The position numbers and the translations under genes are program-made. Under the pieces are notes generated by a model, which was given only the letters and a program-made list of their open reading frames with translations, searched no databases and had not been told where the DNA came from. Of a stretch of DNA of 6,726 bases, positions 1-5,238 are shown piece by piece. The DNA lies in the NCBI GenBank assembly GCA_046706345.1, contig JBJKPL010000132.1, positions 1 to 6,726 of the forward strand, given 5' to 3'. Each line of letters begins with the position of its first letter. Position 1 is the stretch's first letter. Origin of the DNA: Sulfidibacterium sp046706345 (GTDB lineage: Bacteria; Bacteroidota; Bacteroidia; Bacteroidales; F082).

Positions 1-133
1 AATCGATTAAAATCTCGGTTTTGTTTTGTCTTTTAAGCCTGCAAATTTAAGAATATTCACTTGCCTGTTCATACGTTAACCACTGAAATTTTTGGAAAAC
101 AACCTATTTATAAAGACTCAAATTTTCGGAAAG

Positions 134-173
134 GTTCAGAAGCTCAAAAGTTCAGAAGCTCAAAGGCTCACAA
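134..173 (+). repeat. Octamer tandem repeat, 5 units
   Basis: Five consecutive 8-bp units read GTTCAGAA, GCTCAAAA, GTTCAGAA, GCTCAAAG and GCTCACAA, so the best match has a 16-bp period. A decayed sixth unit may follow (174-181). The same octamer family recurs at 5889-5944 in this orientation and at 2298-2321 on the opposite strand. An 8-bp period does not preserve codon phase, which argues against coding. Confidence 0.75.
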
Positions 174-210
174 GCCTCGCATTTTTGATAAAGGCAACAT
201 GTCCCCCTTT

Positions 211-236
211 GGAGAGCCTGTCCCGATTTATCGGGA
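211..236 (+). repeat. 26-bp inverted-pair repeat, left copy
   Basis: This 26-bp stretch is the exact reverse complement of 2336-2361. Its right part is a palindrome, TCCCGAT-TT-ATCGGGA (221-236), preceded by GGAGAGCCTG. Weaker similarity (a run of C and T) continues to the left of this copy and to the right of the other. It resembles a dispersed REP-like intergenic palindrome. No transposase accompanies it. Confidence 0.8.
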
Positions 237-327
237 AAGCCATCTCATCCTTCACTTTTTGGCCTTCACCACACACGCTCACGCAAGTGTTCCGAATGGC
301 CACTTGTGAGCTTTTCTTATTTCCGCA

Positions 328-401
328 CTGGCGCGCGCATGTTGCGCGTGACATCATGGCATTATAACAGAATAGTGGGGCACGCGCTGGAAGCGCGCCA
401 G
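328..401 (+). repeat. GC-rich palindromic element, copy A
   Basis: This 74-bp element is bounded by a perfect 9-bp inverted repeat, CTGGCGCGC (328-336) and GCGCGCCAG (393-401). Inside it lies a second pair, GCGCGTG (344-350) and CACGCGC (381-387). Each side can also fold on itself (GCGCGC-ATGTT-GCGCG on the left, CGCGCT-GGA-AGCGCG on the right). The core 336-401 is repeated with few changes at 1734-1801 in direct orientation. The T-rich run after 402 could let it act as a terminator for transcription from the left, which I cannot test. Confidence 0.75.
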
Positions 402-412
402 CTATTTTTTAT

Positions 413-432
413 CTTCCGGCCGGGAGGACAGC
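413..432 (+). repeat. 20-bp direct repeat, left copy
   Basis: The sequence begins CTTCCGGCCGGGAGG and matches 1631-1650 at 19 of 20 positions in the same orientation. With the GC-rich element it forms a repeat pair on each side of the gene at 669-1550; this motif is the inner member on both sides. Confidence 0.65.
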
Positions 433-668
433 AGCAGCCCCCAGAACCGTGAGACCATTGGTGAGCTGATATAATTTATATCCTTTTTCTAAAATTCCTT
501 TCTATGAACATTTTTGCCGGAAATTCCTAAATTAGCACTCTTAAAACTAATATGAAAAGGCCTGACAAACTCATTCCGATTTTACAACACTTTAGTTAGA
601 GATTCTTTGCCAAGCAGAAGAATAGATTTCAAAATAAGTATTTTGCCATCGGGGAAACATGTGTGATT

Positions 669-1550
669 ATGAAGACGATATTGTTGATTCTTGGTTTTTC
701 AGTTTTGAGCCTTGAATTATCGGCTCAGGTGCACTTTTACAGGTCGCCTCAGGAGCTGAAGGAAATGTCAAGATGTTACAAGTTAGGTACAAAGGAGCTG
801 ATGAATGGTCATTACCGATTGGCTGATTCACTGCTGAAGCGATCTATGGAAATCTATTCAAACCCTACTAACGTGTATAATTATGCTGTTGCAAGATTAT
901 ATTTGGGTGATACGGTGACTTTTTGCAAGGATATGCTGAGCTTAAGTATGTCGAAAGAAAAGGATGCAACTAAAATGTATTACTCTTTGTGTGCAAAAGC
1001 CGACACTGTTTTCTTTGATCGAAAGTTCCAAAAGCTGAATTCAAAAAAGAAAGCACGATATACGGTGGTGACTGTAAGAGACAGATTTGATCCTTACAAA
1101 ACCGTTTATGTTCATGACAAAAGGGTAGTTGGGGTGAGTGCCATTCCCACGGAAAATTTACTTGATCTGGTTAGTACTGATATTCTAGCGGTATATCGAA
1201 TTTATCCTGATAAAGATACTATTTATACCTACCTTACTCATCCACCAGAAATGATTGGAGGGGATGACGTTTATTCGAAATTTACAGATGAAAACTCGAA
1301 TCCTCTGATTCAGGATACCAAGAGAAAATTAAATTTAAATAAAGTCAGCGTGGATATTGCGTTGACGATTAATAAGGCCGGCAATGTAGTCAGGGATTCA
1401 ATTATTGGTACCAATAAACCTGTTGAAAATTATATTGTTTTTAAAGCAGACATAAAAAAAATAATTGACAATATGCCAAAGTACAAACCAGCCATCTATA
1501 ATCATAGAGAAGTCGTTTGTATTAAAATAATGCATCTTTATTTTTGGTGA
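669..1550 (+). CDS. Secreted TPR-like protein with TonB C-terminal-type domain
   Basis: The product has 293 residues and I do not recognise a specific named gene. Residues 1-20 form a Sec signal peptide (MKTILLILGF core, probable cleavage after SAQ), so the protein should reach the periplasm or outer membrane. Residues about 35-110 are helical and TPR-like (GHYRLADSLLKRSMEIY, then NVYNYAVARLYLGD). Residues 130-190 are beta-rich and unassigned. Residues 192-293 resemble the TonB C-terminal domain: PPEMIGG, VSVDIALTINKAGNVV, then NMPKYKPA and a terminal beta strand. There is no N-terminal anchor or proline-rich linker, so it is probably not a working energy transducer. The ATG at 669 is preferred over a GTG at 663 because it opens directly into the signal peptide. 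The gene is clearly more AT-rich than its neighbours and lies between duplicated repeats, which may point to transfer. No operon partner is visible. Confidence 0.85.
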   Translation: MKTILLILGFSVLSLELSAQVHFYRSPQELKEMSRCYKLGTKELMNGHYRLADSLLKRSMEIYSNPTNVYNYAVARLYLGDTVTFCKDMLSLSMSKEKDATKMYYSLCAKADTVFFDRKFQKLNSKKKARYTVVTVRDRFDPYKTVYVHDKRVVGVSAIPTENLLDLVSTDILAVYRIYPDKDTIYTYLTHPPEMIGGDDVYSKFTDENSNPLIQDTKRKLNLNKVSVDIALTINKAGNVVRDSIIGTNKPVENYIVFKADIKKIIDNMPKYKPAIYNHREVVCIKIMHLYFW

Positions 1551-1561
1551 GCCACCTACAA

Positions 1562-1582
1562 TCACAGGCCTCTGCCTGGTGA
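1562..1582 (+). terminator. Possible weak terminator hairpin
   Basis: TCACAGGC (1562-1569) pairs with GCCTGGTGA (1574-1582) across a CTCT loop with one bulged G, starting 12 bases after the stop of the secreted-protein gene. The following bases are only pyrimidine-rich (CATTTCTCTTCTC) and lack a true T run, so termination here is uncertain. Confidence 0.3.
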
Positions 1583-1630
1583 CATTTCTCTTCTCTCGAT
1601 TGTTCCAAAGCTTATTACATCAATCCCCTT

Positions 1631-1650
1631 CTTCCGGCCAGGAGGACAGC
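1631..1650 (+). repeat. 20-bp direct repeat, right copy
   Basis: It begins CTTCCGGCCAGGAGG and differs from 413-432 at one base. It lies 80 bases past the stop of the secreted-protein gene and just before the first nested-palindrome hairpin. Confidence 0.65.
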
Positions 1651-1665
1651 GGCGACTGTCCCGTG

Positions 1666-1712
1666 AACCCTGTCAGGGCTCATGGGTCCGATCGCAGAGC
1701 CCTGACAGGGTT
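1666..1712. repeat. Nested-palindrome hairpin, copy 1
   Basis: A perfect 15-bp inverted repeat, AACCCTGTCAGGGCT (1666-1680) and AGCCCTGACAGGGTT (1698-1712), encloses a 17-base loop ending CCGATCGCAG. Each arm contains its own odd-centred palindrome, CCCTG-T/A-CAGGG, so it can form one long hairpin or two small ones. Near-identical copies are at 1890-1936 and 2209-2257. Confidence 0.9.
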
Positions 1713-1733
1713 TTCTGCGCCACACCAGACGCC

Positions 1734-1801
1734 CGCATGTTGTGCGTGACATCATGGCATTTCAACTGATTCGTGGGGCACGCGCTGTAAGCGCGCGCCA
1801 G
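1734..1801 (+). repeat. GC-rich palindromic element, copy B
   Basis: This is a direct repeat of 336-401, sharing CGCATGTTG, GCGTGACATCATGGCAT, GTGGGGCACGCGCTG and the closing GCGCGCCAG. The right-hand hairpin is stronger here (GGCACGCGCT-GTA-AGCGCGCGCC, one mismatch). The left terminal arm seen in copy A (CTGGCGCGC) has decayed. The two copies lie about 1.4 kb apart with the secreted-protein gene between them. Confidence 0.75.
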
Positions 1802-1827
1802 TCACTTGATTTTGGGTCTTTTCTTTG

Positions 1828-1858
1828 TTCCTTTCTTTGAACGCCGCAAAGAAAGGAA
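1828..1858. repeat. 12-bp perfect hairpin
   Basis: TTCCTTTCTTTG (1828-1839) and CAAAGAAAGGAA (1847-1858) are perfect reverse complements around the 7-base loop AACGCCG. It follows copy B of the GC-rich element by 26 bases. Neither side has a T run, so it is not an obvious intrinsic terminator. It is probably another dispersed palindrome. Confidence 0.8.
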
Positions 1859-1889
1859 GATACTCCGGGGCATCGGCCGCCGACCATTG

Positions 1890-1936
1890 AACCCTGTCAG
1901 GGCTGGTTGATCCGATCGCAGAGCCCTGACAGGGTT
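1890..1936. repeat. Nested-palindrome hairpin, copy 2
   Basis: The 15-bp arms at 1890-1904 and 1922-1936 are identical to those of copy 1, and the 17-base loop again ends CCGATCGCAG. The right arm is followed by TTCTCCGCCACCGCC, and the 21-bp tandem array begins directly after that. Confidence 0.9.
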
Positions 1937-1951
1937 TTCTCCGCCACCGCC

Positions 1952-2204
1952 TGTACACACCGCAAAATACACCGGACACCTTACTAAATGCGCCGGACAG
2001 TACCCGCAATGCGCTGTACACCTTGCGGAATGGTCTGGACAGTCTCCGCCAACCATGGTACACGCTTTTTTATGCATTGTATACGCTCCGCGATGACTAT
2101 GTAAGTGCTCCGCGACGCTCTGTATGCGTTCCGCGATGCCTTGTAGATGCTCCGCCATGCTTCGTACACGTTTCCCGATGCCTTGTAGGTGCACCGCAGG
2201 GGCC
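1952..2204. repeat. 21-bp tandem repeat array, 12 units
   Basis: Twelve consecutive units start at 1952, 1973, 1994, 2015, 2036, 2057, 2078, 2100, 2121, 2142, 2163 and 2184. All are 21 bp except the seventh (2078-2099), which has one extra base. The consensus begins TGTACACG and continues with CTCCGCGATGC; the left-hand units are more diverged than the right-hand ones. Open frames on both strands pass through the array, but the extra base shifts the repeat phase relative to any reading frame and the frames continue into the flanking hairpins, so I read it as non-coding. Twenty-one base pairs is two turns of B-DNA, so equivalent bases face the same side of the helix. I do not know the function. 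Confidence 0.88.
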
Positions 2205-2208
2205 TGTG

Positions 2209-2257
2209 AACCCTGTCAGGGCTGCTGAGCCTGATCGTAAGGAGCCCTGACAGGGTT
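2209..2257. repeat. Nested-palindrome hairpin, copy 3
   Basis: The arms at 2209-2223 and 2243-2257 are the same 15-bp inverted repeat as in copies 1 and 2. The loop is two bases longer (19) and diverged (it contains CTGATCG instead of CCGATCG). It begins four bases after the last 21-bp unit, so the array sits between copies 2 and 3. Confidence 0.9.
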
Positions 2258-2297
2258 TCCTCCGCGCTATGACGTCCGCCTTCTTTGTAGGCGGGGC

Positions 2298-2321
2298 CTC
2301 TGAACCTCTGAACTTCTATGA
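2298..2321 (-). repeat. Octamer repeat on the minus strand
   Basis: Two identical octamers CTCTGAAC (2298-2305, 2306-2313) and a third diverged one (TTCTATGA) read on the minus strand as GTTCAGAG, GTTCAGAG and TCATAGAA. They match the family at 134-173 and 5889-5944. The array is short, so the assignment rests on the shared consensus. Confidence 0.5.
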
Positions 2322-2335
2322 CCTGCCCCGGACCC

Positions 2336-2361
2336 TCCCGATAAATCGGGACAGGCTCTCC
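2336..2361 (-). repeat. 26-bp inverted-pair repeat, right copy
   Basis: This is the exact reverse complement of 211-236: a TCCCGAT-AA-ATCGGGA palindrome followed by CAGGCTCTCC. The two copies face each other 2.1 kb apart and enclose the secreted-protein gene and most of the repeat block. Confidence 0.8.
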
Positions 2362-2404
2362 CAGGAGGGGATTTTTTGTGTCCGTGAAACAAGGCGATAG
2401 GGCT

Positions 2405-2416
2405 CCCCTTTAGGGG
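2405..2416. repeat. Small C/G palindrome
   Basis: CCCCT-TT-AGGGG is a short dyad followed downstream by a G-rich stretch (CTGGCTGGGGGG, 2429-2440). It resembles the C-rich/G-rich intergenic palindromes common in Bacteroidota genomes, but a single short copy is weak evidence. Confidence 0.4.
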
Positions 2417-2481
2417 GTCAGCCTGCTTGCTGGCTGGGGGGTGCGAAGACAATTGTCTGACCACTGTCTCCCCATTGTCCA

Positions 2482-2509
2482 CAAAAAAAGGGAGCCCGGA
2501 GGCTCCCTT
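2482..2509 (-). terminator. Intrinsic terminator of hppA
   Basis: Read on the minus strand, AAGGGAGCC pairs with GGCTCCCTT (9 bp, perfect) around a TCCG loop closed by C-G, which is a stable UNCG-type tetraloop in RNA. A run of seven T overlaps the end of the 3' arm. It begins about 31 bases after the hppA stop codon and is the clearest terminator in the window. Confidence 0.9.
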
Positions 2510-2540
2510 AAGAAAAGTCTATGAATTGATTAAGCTGATT

Positions 2541-4934
2541 TTACTCGTTGATGCGCATCTTGTAGAACGATCTGTAAACGAATACAAGTGCAGCCAGTAA
2601 AAATACCACACCGAAATACGGTGCGATGGCCTTGAACTGCGGTGCAATGGAAATTTCCATCGCCAGCAGGCCGAACAAGGTGGTAAACTTGATCACCGGG
2701 TTCAGTGCCACGGAGGAGGTGTCTTTGTAAGGATCACCCACGGTGTCACCCACCACGGAAGCGGCGTGCAGCTCGGTCCCCTTTTCCTGCATGTCCACTT
2801 CGATCACTTTCTTGGCATTATCCCAGGAACCGCCGGCGTTGGCCATGAACACGGCCTGGTACAAACCGAAGAAGGCGATGGAGATCAGGTAGCTGACGAA
2901 CAGCGAAACAGGTGCGTTGGAGCTGGCCGGTGCCGAAAGCAGGGCAAAAGCCAGTGCAAAGAAGAACAGGGCGAAGAAAATATTCCACATCCCTTTCTGG
3001 GCGAAAATGGTACAGATCTGCACCACCTTTTTGGATTTCGACATGTCTGCCTTTTTCTCGGCACCCAGATCCAGGTTGATGTTGTTCTTGATGTATTCCG
3101 TGGCGCGGGCGGCACCGGTGGAAACAGCCTGGATGGAAGCGCCCGTAAACCAGTAAACCACGGCGCCACCCAACAGGAATCCGAGGACGGTGTAAGGATT
3201 CAGCAGGTTCAGGATCTGTGCGGGATCGACACCCAGCGTATGGTTGATCACCAGGATCAGCGAGAAGATCATGGTGGTGGCACCGACCACGGCCGTTCCG
3301 ATCAACACGGGCTTGGCGGTGGCTTTAAAGGTGTTCCCGGCACCGTCGTTGGCTTCGAGGAAATATTTTGCTTTTTCGAAATCGGGTTTGAAACCGAAGT
3401 CTTTTTCAATTTCAGGAGTTACCTTGTCTTTGTTTTCTTCGATCAGCGAAAGCTCATAAATGGACTGCGCATTGTCGGTCACCGGCCCGTAGCTGTCCAC
3501 GGCGATGGTCACCGGACCCATGCCCAGGAACCCAAAGGCTACCAGGCCGAAAGCAAAGATGGAAGGATAGATCATGATGTCGCCCAGGCCGTGCGTACTG
3601 GCCAGGTAGCCAACGAACATCAACAGGAAGAAAACCATGCCCTGCCAGAAAGCGCTGAAGTTACCAGCCACCAGACCGGAAAGGATGTTCAGAGAAGCAC
3701 CGCCTTTTTTGGAAGCTTCAACCACTTCGTTTACGTGCCTTGATTTCGGGCTGGTAAAGATCTTGGTAAACTCGGGGATCAACGCAGCACCCAGGGTTCC
3801 GGCACTGATGATAATCGACAATGTGATCCACAGATCATGGCCCAAATTATGAAGTTCAAAGTAACTTACCACGAAAGTGGCGATAATCGAGATGATGGAA
3901 GTAATCCAGACCAACGAAGTCAAAGGTGCTTCAAAGTCGAGATCATCTACATTTTTGTAGCGGGCGTTAGTGATCATATTGTTGATCCAGAAAGCAACGA
4001 TGGAATTGACAATCATAATGATCCGGATCACGAAGATCCAGGTCAGCAATTCTATTTGGAGTGGGAGATTATTTTTAGAAACAGCCAGCACGATGAAAGA
4101 GATCAGCGCCACACCAGTTACTCCGAAAGTTTCAAAACCGTCGGCGGTAGGACCGACGCTGTCGCCGGCATTGTCGCCCACACAGTCGGCAATGGTGCCG
4201 GGATTCCGCGGGTCGTCTTCACCGATCTTGAAGATCACCTTCATCAGGTCGGATCCCACGTCGGCGATCTTGGTGAAAATACCTCCTGCAATTCTCAATG
4301 CGGAAGCACCCAAAGATTCACCGATGGCAAAACCGATGAAGCTGGCGCCGGCATATTGTCCCGGCACAAAGATCAGGATGATCAGCATCATGGTCAGCTC
4401 GAGGGACACCAGGAGCACGCCGATGCTCATCCCGGCGGTGATGGGAATATGGTGAAGTTTGAGCGGCTTTCTTTCCAGGGAGGCAAAAGCCATCCGGGAG
4501 TTGGCCAGGGTGTTCATCCGGACACCAAACCAGGCGACACTGTAAGATCCCAGCATCCCCAAAACGGTCCAGCCCAGGATCATCAAAACCCCTGTGACCC
4601 CGAAACTACCTCCGGAGAGGAATCCGAAGTAGAATGCCACGATGACACCGATGATCAGGAACAGGATGGCCAGAAAGCGCCCCTGTTGGATCAGATAGGT
4701 TTTTCCGGTCTGATAAATGACATCGGCCACGTCGAGCATGGATTTGTGTGCTTTGATTTTTTTGACTTTCTGATACTGGAGATATCCGAAGAGGAATCCG
4801 ACGAAGGTGATCAGGAAGCCCCAATAGAGAATTTCCTTCGATTTCATGCCCGAAGGGATTACCAGGTCAGCCTCGCTGGCCATGGCAAATGCCGGCAAGG
4901 TTAAAGCGGCAATTAAAGTAAAAAGTTTTTTCAT
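2541..4934 (-). CDS. hppA: Membrane H+-translocating pyrophosphatase, divergent type
   Basis: The 797-residue integral membrane enzyme hydrolyses pyrophosphate and pumps ions across the inner membrane. Ligand motifs are intact: TKIADVGSD (221-229), EDDPRNP (239-245), IADCVGDNAGD (248-258; D250, D254, D258), AVDSYGPVTDNA (478-489), GAGN (531-534), NAGGSWDNAKK (699-709) and VVGDTVGDPYKD (727-738). K537 in GNTFKATAK sits where canonical enzymes carry Ala (K+-dependent) or Lys (K+-independent), which suggests K+ independence and H+ transport. Odd points: the loop after DVGSD is one residue short and lacks the usual KVE glutamate (here KVI); about 30 extra residues lie between DNAQ and GAGN; residues 1-20 look like a cleavable signal peptide. 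These fit the divergent Na+-regulated H+-pyrophosphatases described from Chlorobium limicola and Cellulomonas fimi, but I cannot align them here. I chose the ATG at 4934 because it opens the signal peptide; an in-frame ATG at 4997 lies inside the likely promoter. It appears monocistronic. Confidence 0.95.
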   Translation of the reverse strand: MKKLFTLIAALTLPAFAMASEADLVIPSGMKSKEILYWGFLITFVGFLFGYLQYQKVKKIKAHKSMLDVADVIYQTGKTYLIQQGRFLAILFLIIGVIVAFYFGFLSGGSFGVTGVLMILGWTVLGMLGSYSVAWFGVRMNTLANSRMAFASLERKPLKLHHIPITAGMSIGVLLVSLELTMMLIILIFVPGQYAGASFIGFAIGESLGASALRIAGGIFTKIADVGSDLMKVIFKIGEDDPRNPGTIADCVGDNAGDSVGPTADGFETFGVTGVALISFIVLAVSKNNLPLQIELLTWIFVIRIIMIVNSIVAFWINNMITNARYKNVDDLDFEAPLTSLVWITSIISIIATFVVSYFELHNLGHDLWITLSIIISAGTLGAALIPEFTKIFTSPKSRHVNEVVEASKKGGASLNILSGLVAGNFSAFWQGMVFFLLMFVGYLASTHGLGDIMIYPSIFAFGLVAFGFLGMGPVTIAVDSYGPVTDNAQSIYELSLIEENKDKVTPEIEKDFGFKPDFEKAKYFLEANDGAGNTFKATAKPVLIGTAVVGATTMIFSLILVINHTLGVDPAQILNLLNPYTVLGFLLGGAVVYWFTGASIQAVSTGAARATEYIKNNINLDLGAEKKADMSKSKKVVQICTIFAQKGMWNIFFALFFFALAFALLSAPASSNAPVSLFVSYLISIAFFGLYQAVFMANAGGSWDNAKKVIEVDMQEKGTELHAASVVGDTVGDPYKDTSSVALNPVIKFTTLFGLLAMEISIAPQFKAIAPYFGVVFLLAALVFVYRSFYKMRINE

Positions 4935-4994
4935 GCTTTCAAATCTTGGGTTTAGTTTTTGAAAATTTAAAACGTTTGCGGAAATATTTTCATG

Positions 4995-5002
4995 CAAAAA
5001 TA
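4995..5002 (-). promoter_or_regulatory. Putative hppA -7 box
   Basis: CAAAAATA reads TATTTTTG on the minus strand and matches the Bacteroidota -7 consensus TAnnTTTG exactly. It is 60 bases upstream of the chosen hppA start. No good -33 TTTG lies at the usual spacing, so this rests on one box. Confidence 0.45.
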
Positions 5003-5182
5003 AAAATTCACCTTAATTACACCAGCTTAATTTTTGTTTCCCAAAAATATTTATCAACAAAAGGGAAAGGCCCAGGTTTTAAATTTCATGAAGCCAGTTT
5101 TTTAAACGGTTTTTTATGGTGTTTATAAATAACAGCCGGGGCTCAATTCAGAATTTGTTAGTAACTTCGCAGGCAAATCAAC

Positions 5183-5211
5183 GGCAATTTCGTTTTTTTC
5201 GTGAAATTGCC
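5183..5211. promoter_or_regulatory. 9-bp dyad at promoter, possible operator
   Basis: GGCAATTTC (5183-5191) and GAAATTGCC (5203-5211) are perfect reverse complements separated by 11 bases (GTTTTTTTCGT). The right arm abuts the putative -7 box of the nuclease-family gene, so a protein bound here would cover the -33 to -7 interval. It could be a repressor operator. It is unlikely to be a terminator for rightward transcription because no T run follows the right arm. Confidence 0.45.
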
Positions 5212-5219
5212 TATCTTTA
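5212..5219 (+). promoter_or_regulatory. Putative -7 box of nuclease-family gene
   Basis: TATCTTTA differs from TAnnTTTG only in the last base and ends 19 bases before the ATG at 5239. A loose -33 candidate (TTTCG at 5188-5192) lies about 19 bases upstream. The implied leader is very short, which suits a gene with only a weak GAAAAG ribosome site. Confidence 0.4.
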
Positions 5220-5238
5220 AATTTCATTTCGAAAAGCT

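Larger units (their letters stand above)
1..668. other. Gene-free stretch with repeats
   Basis: I see no convincing gene here. Several short overlapping open frames exist on both strands, but they run through the octamer repeats and the GC-rich palindrome and look like no known protein. The stretch holds octamer repeats (134-173), one member of a 26-bp inverted pair (211-236), a GC-rich palindromic element (328-401) and a 20-bp repeat (413-432). The part from about 440 to 668 is AT-rich and presumably carries the promoter of the gene at 669, but no good -7/-33 pair is visible. A CAAATTTA at 42-49 reads as TAAATTTG on the minus strand and could be the -7 box of a leftward gene beyond the window. 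That is a guess. Confidence 0.6.
1551..2540. other. Gene-free, repeat-dense intergenic region
   Basis: About 1 kb lies between the secreted-protein stop and the hppA stop. It contains a weak hairpin, a 20-bp repeat, three nested-palindrome hairpins, copy B of the GC-rich element, a 12-bp hairpin, the 21-bp tandem array, minus-strand octamers, the right copy of the 26-bp inverted pair, a small C/G palindrome and the hppA terminator. Open frames of 60-130 codons on both strands run through these repeats and are not believable genes. The arrangement looks like accumulation of several intergenic repeat families at one site. Confidence 0.8.
4935..5238. other. Divergent promoter region
   Basis: This AT-rich spacer lies between the divergently transcribed hppA and the nuclease-family gene. 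It carries a -7-like box for each gene and a 9-bp dyad next to the rightward promoter. A 60-codon frame (4946-5128, +) crosses the hppA promoter and has no recognisable features, so I do not call it a gene. I see nothing else at about 5030-5180. Confidence 0.6.

Noticed and set aside
61..367. Short overlapping open frames near the left edge on both strands
   Set aside because: They cross the octamer repeats and the GC-rich palindrome, lack ribosome sites and resemble no protein family.
601..650. Promoter boxes for the secreted-protein gene (ATTCTTTG near 603, GTATTTTG near 639)
   Set aside because: Both miss the TA of the TAnnTTTG consensus at the right spacing, and no paired -33 element is evident.
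1802..2194. 130-codon minus-strand open frame over the 21-bp array, with heptad-like peptides
   Set aside because: It runs through a nested hairpin and the array; the extra base in unit 7 shifts the repeat phase within the frame, so the peptide repeat is lost midway. Other frames on both strands are equally open, as expected of a GC-rich repeat.
1952..2204. CRISPR array
   Set aside because: Repeats are directly adjacent with no unique spacers, the units are diverged, and no cas gene is present.
2766..3743. Long plus-strand open frame (325 codons)
   Set aside because: It lies antisense within hppA, whose family motifs are unmistakable; its translation is a low-information shadow.
3837..4904. 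Long plus-strand open frame (355 codons)
   Set aside because: Also antisense to hppA, rich in H, D, Q and G as expected from the complement of a membrane protein gene.
4935..4997. 21-residue N-terminal extension of hppA from the ATG at 4997
   Set aside because: The extension precedes a complete signal peptide and its start codon falls inside the likely -7 box, so the ATG at 4934 is the better start.
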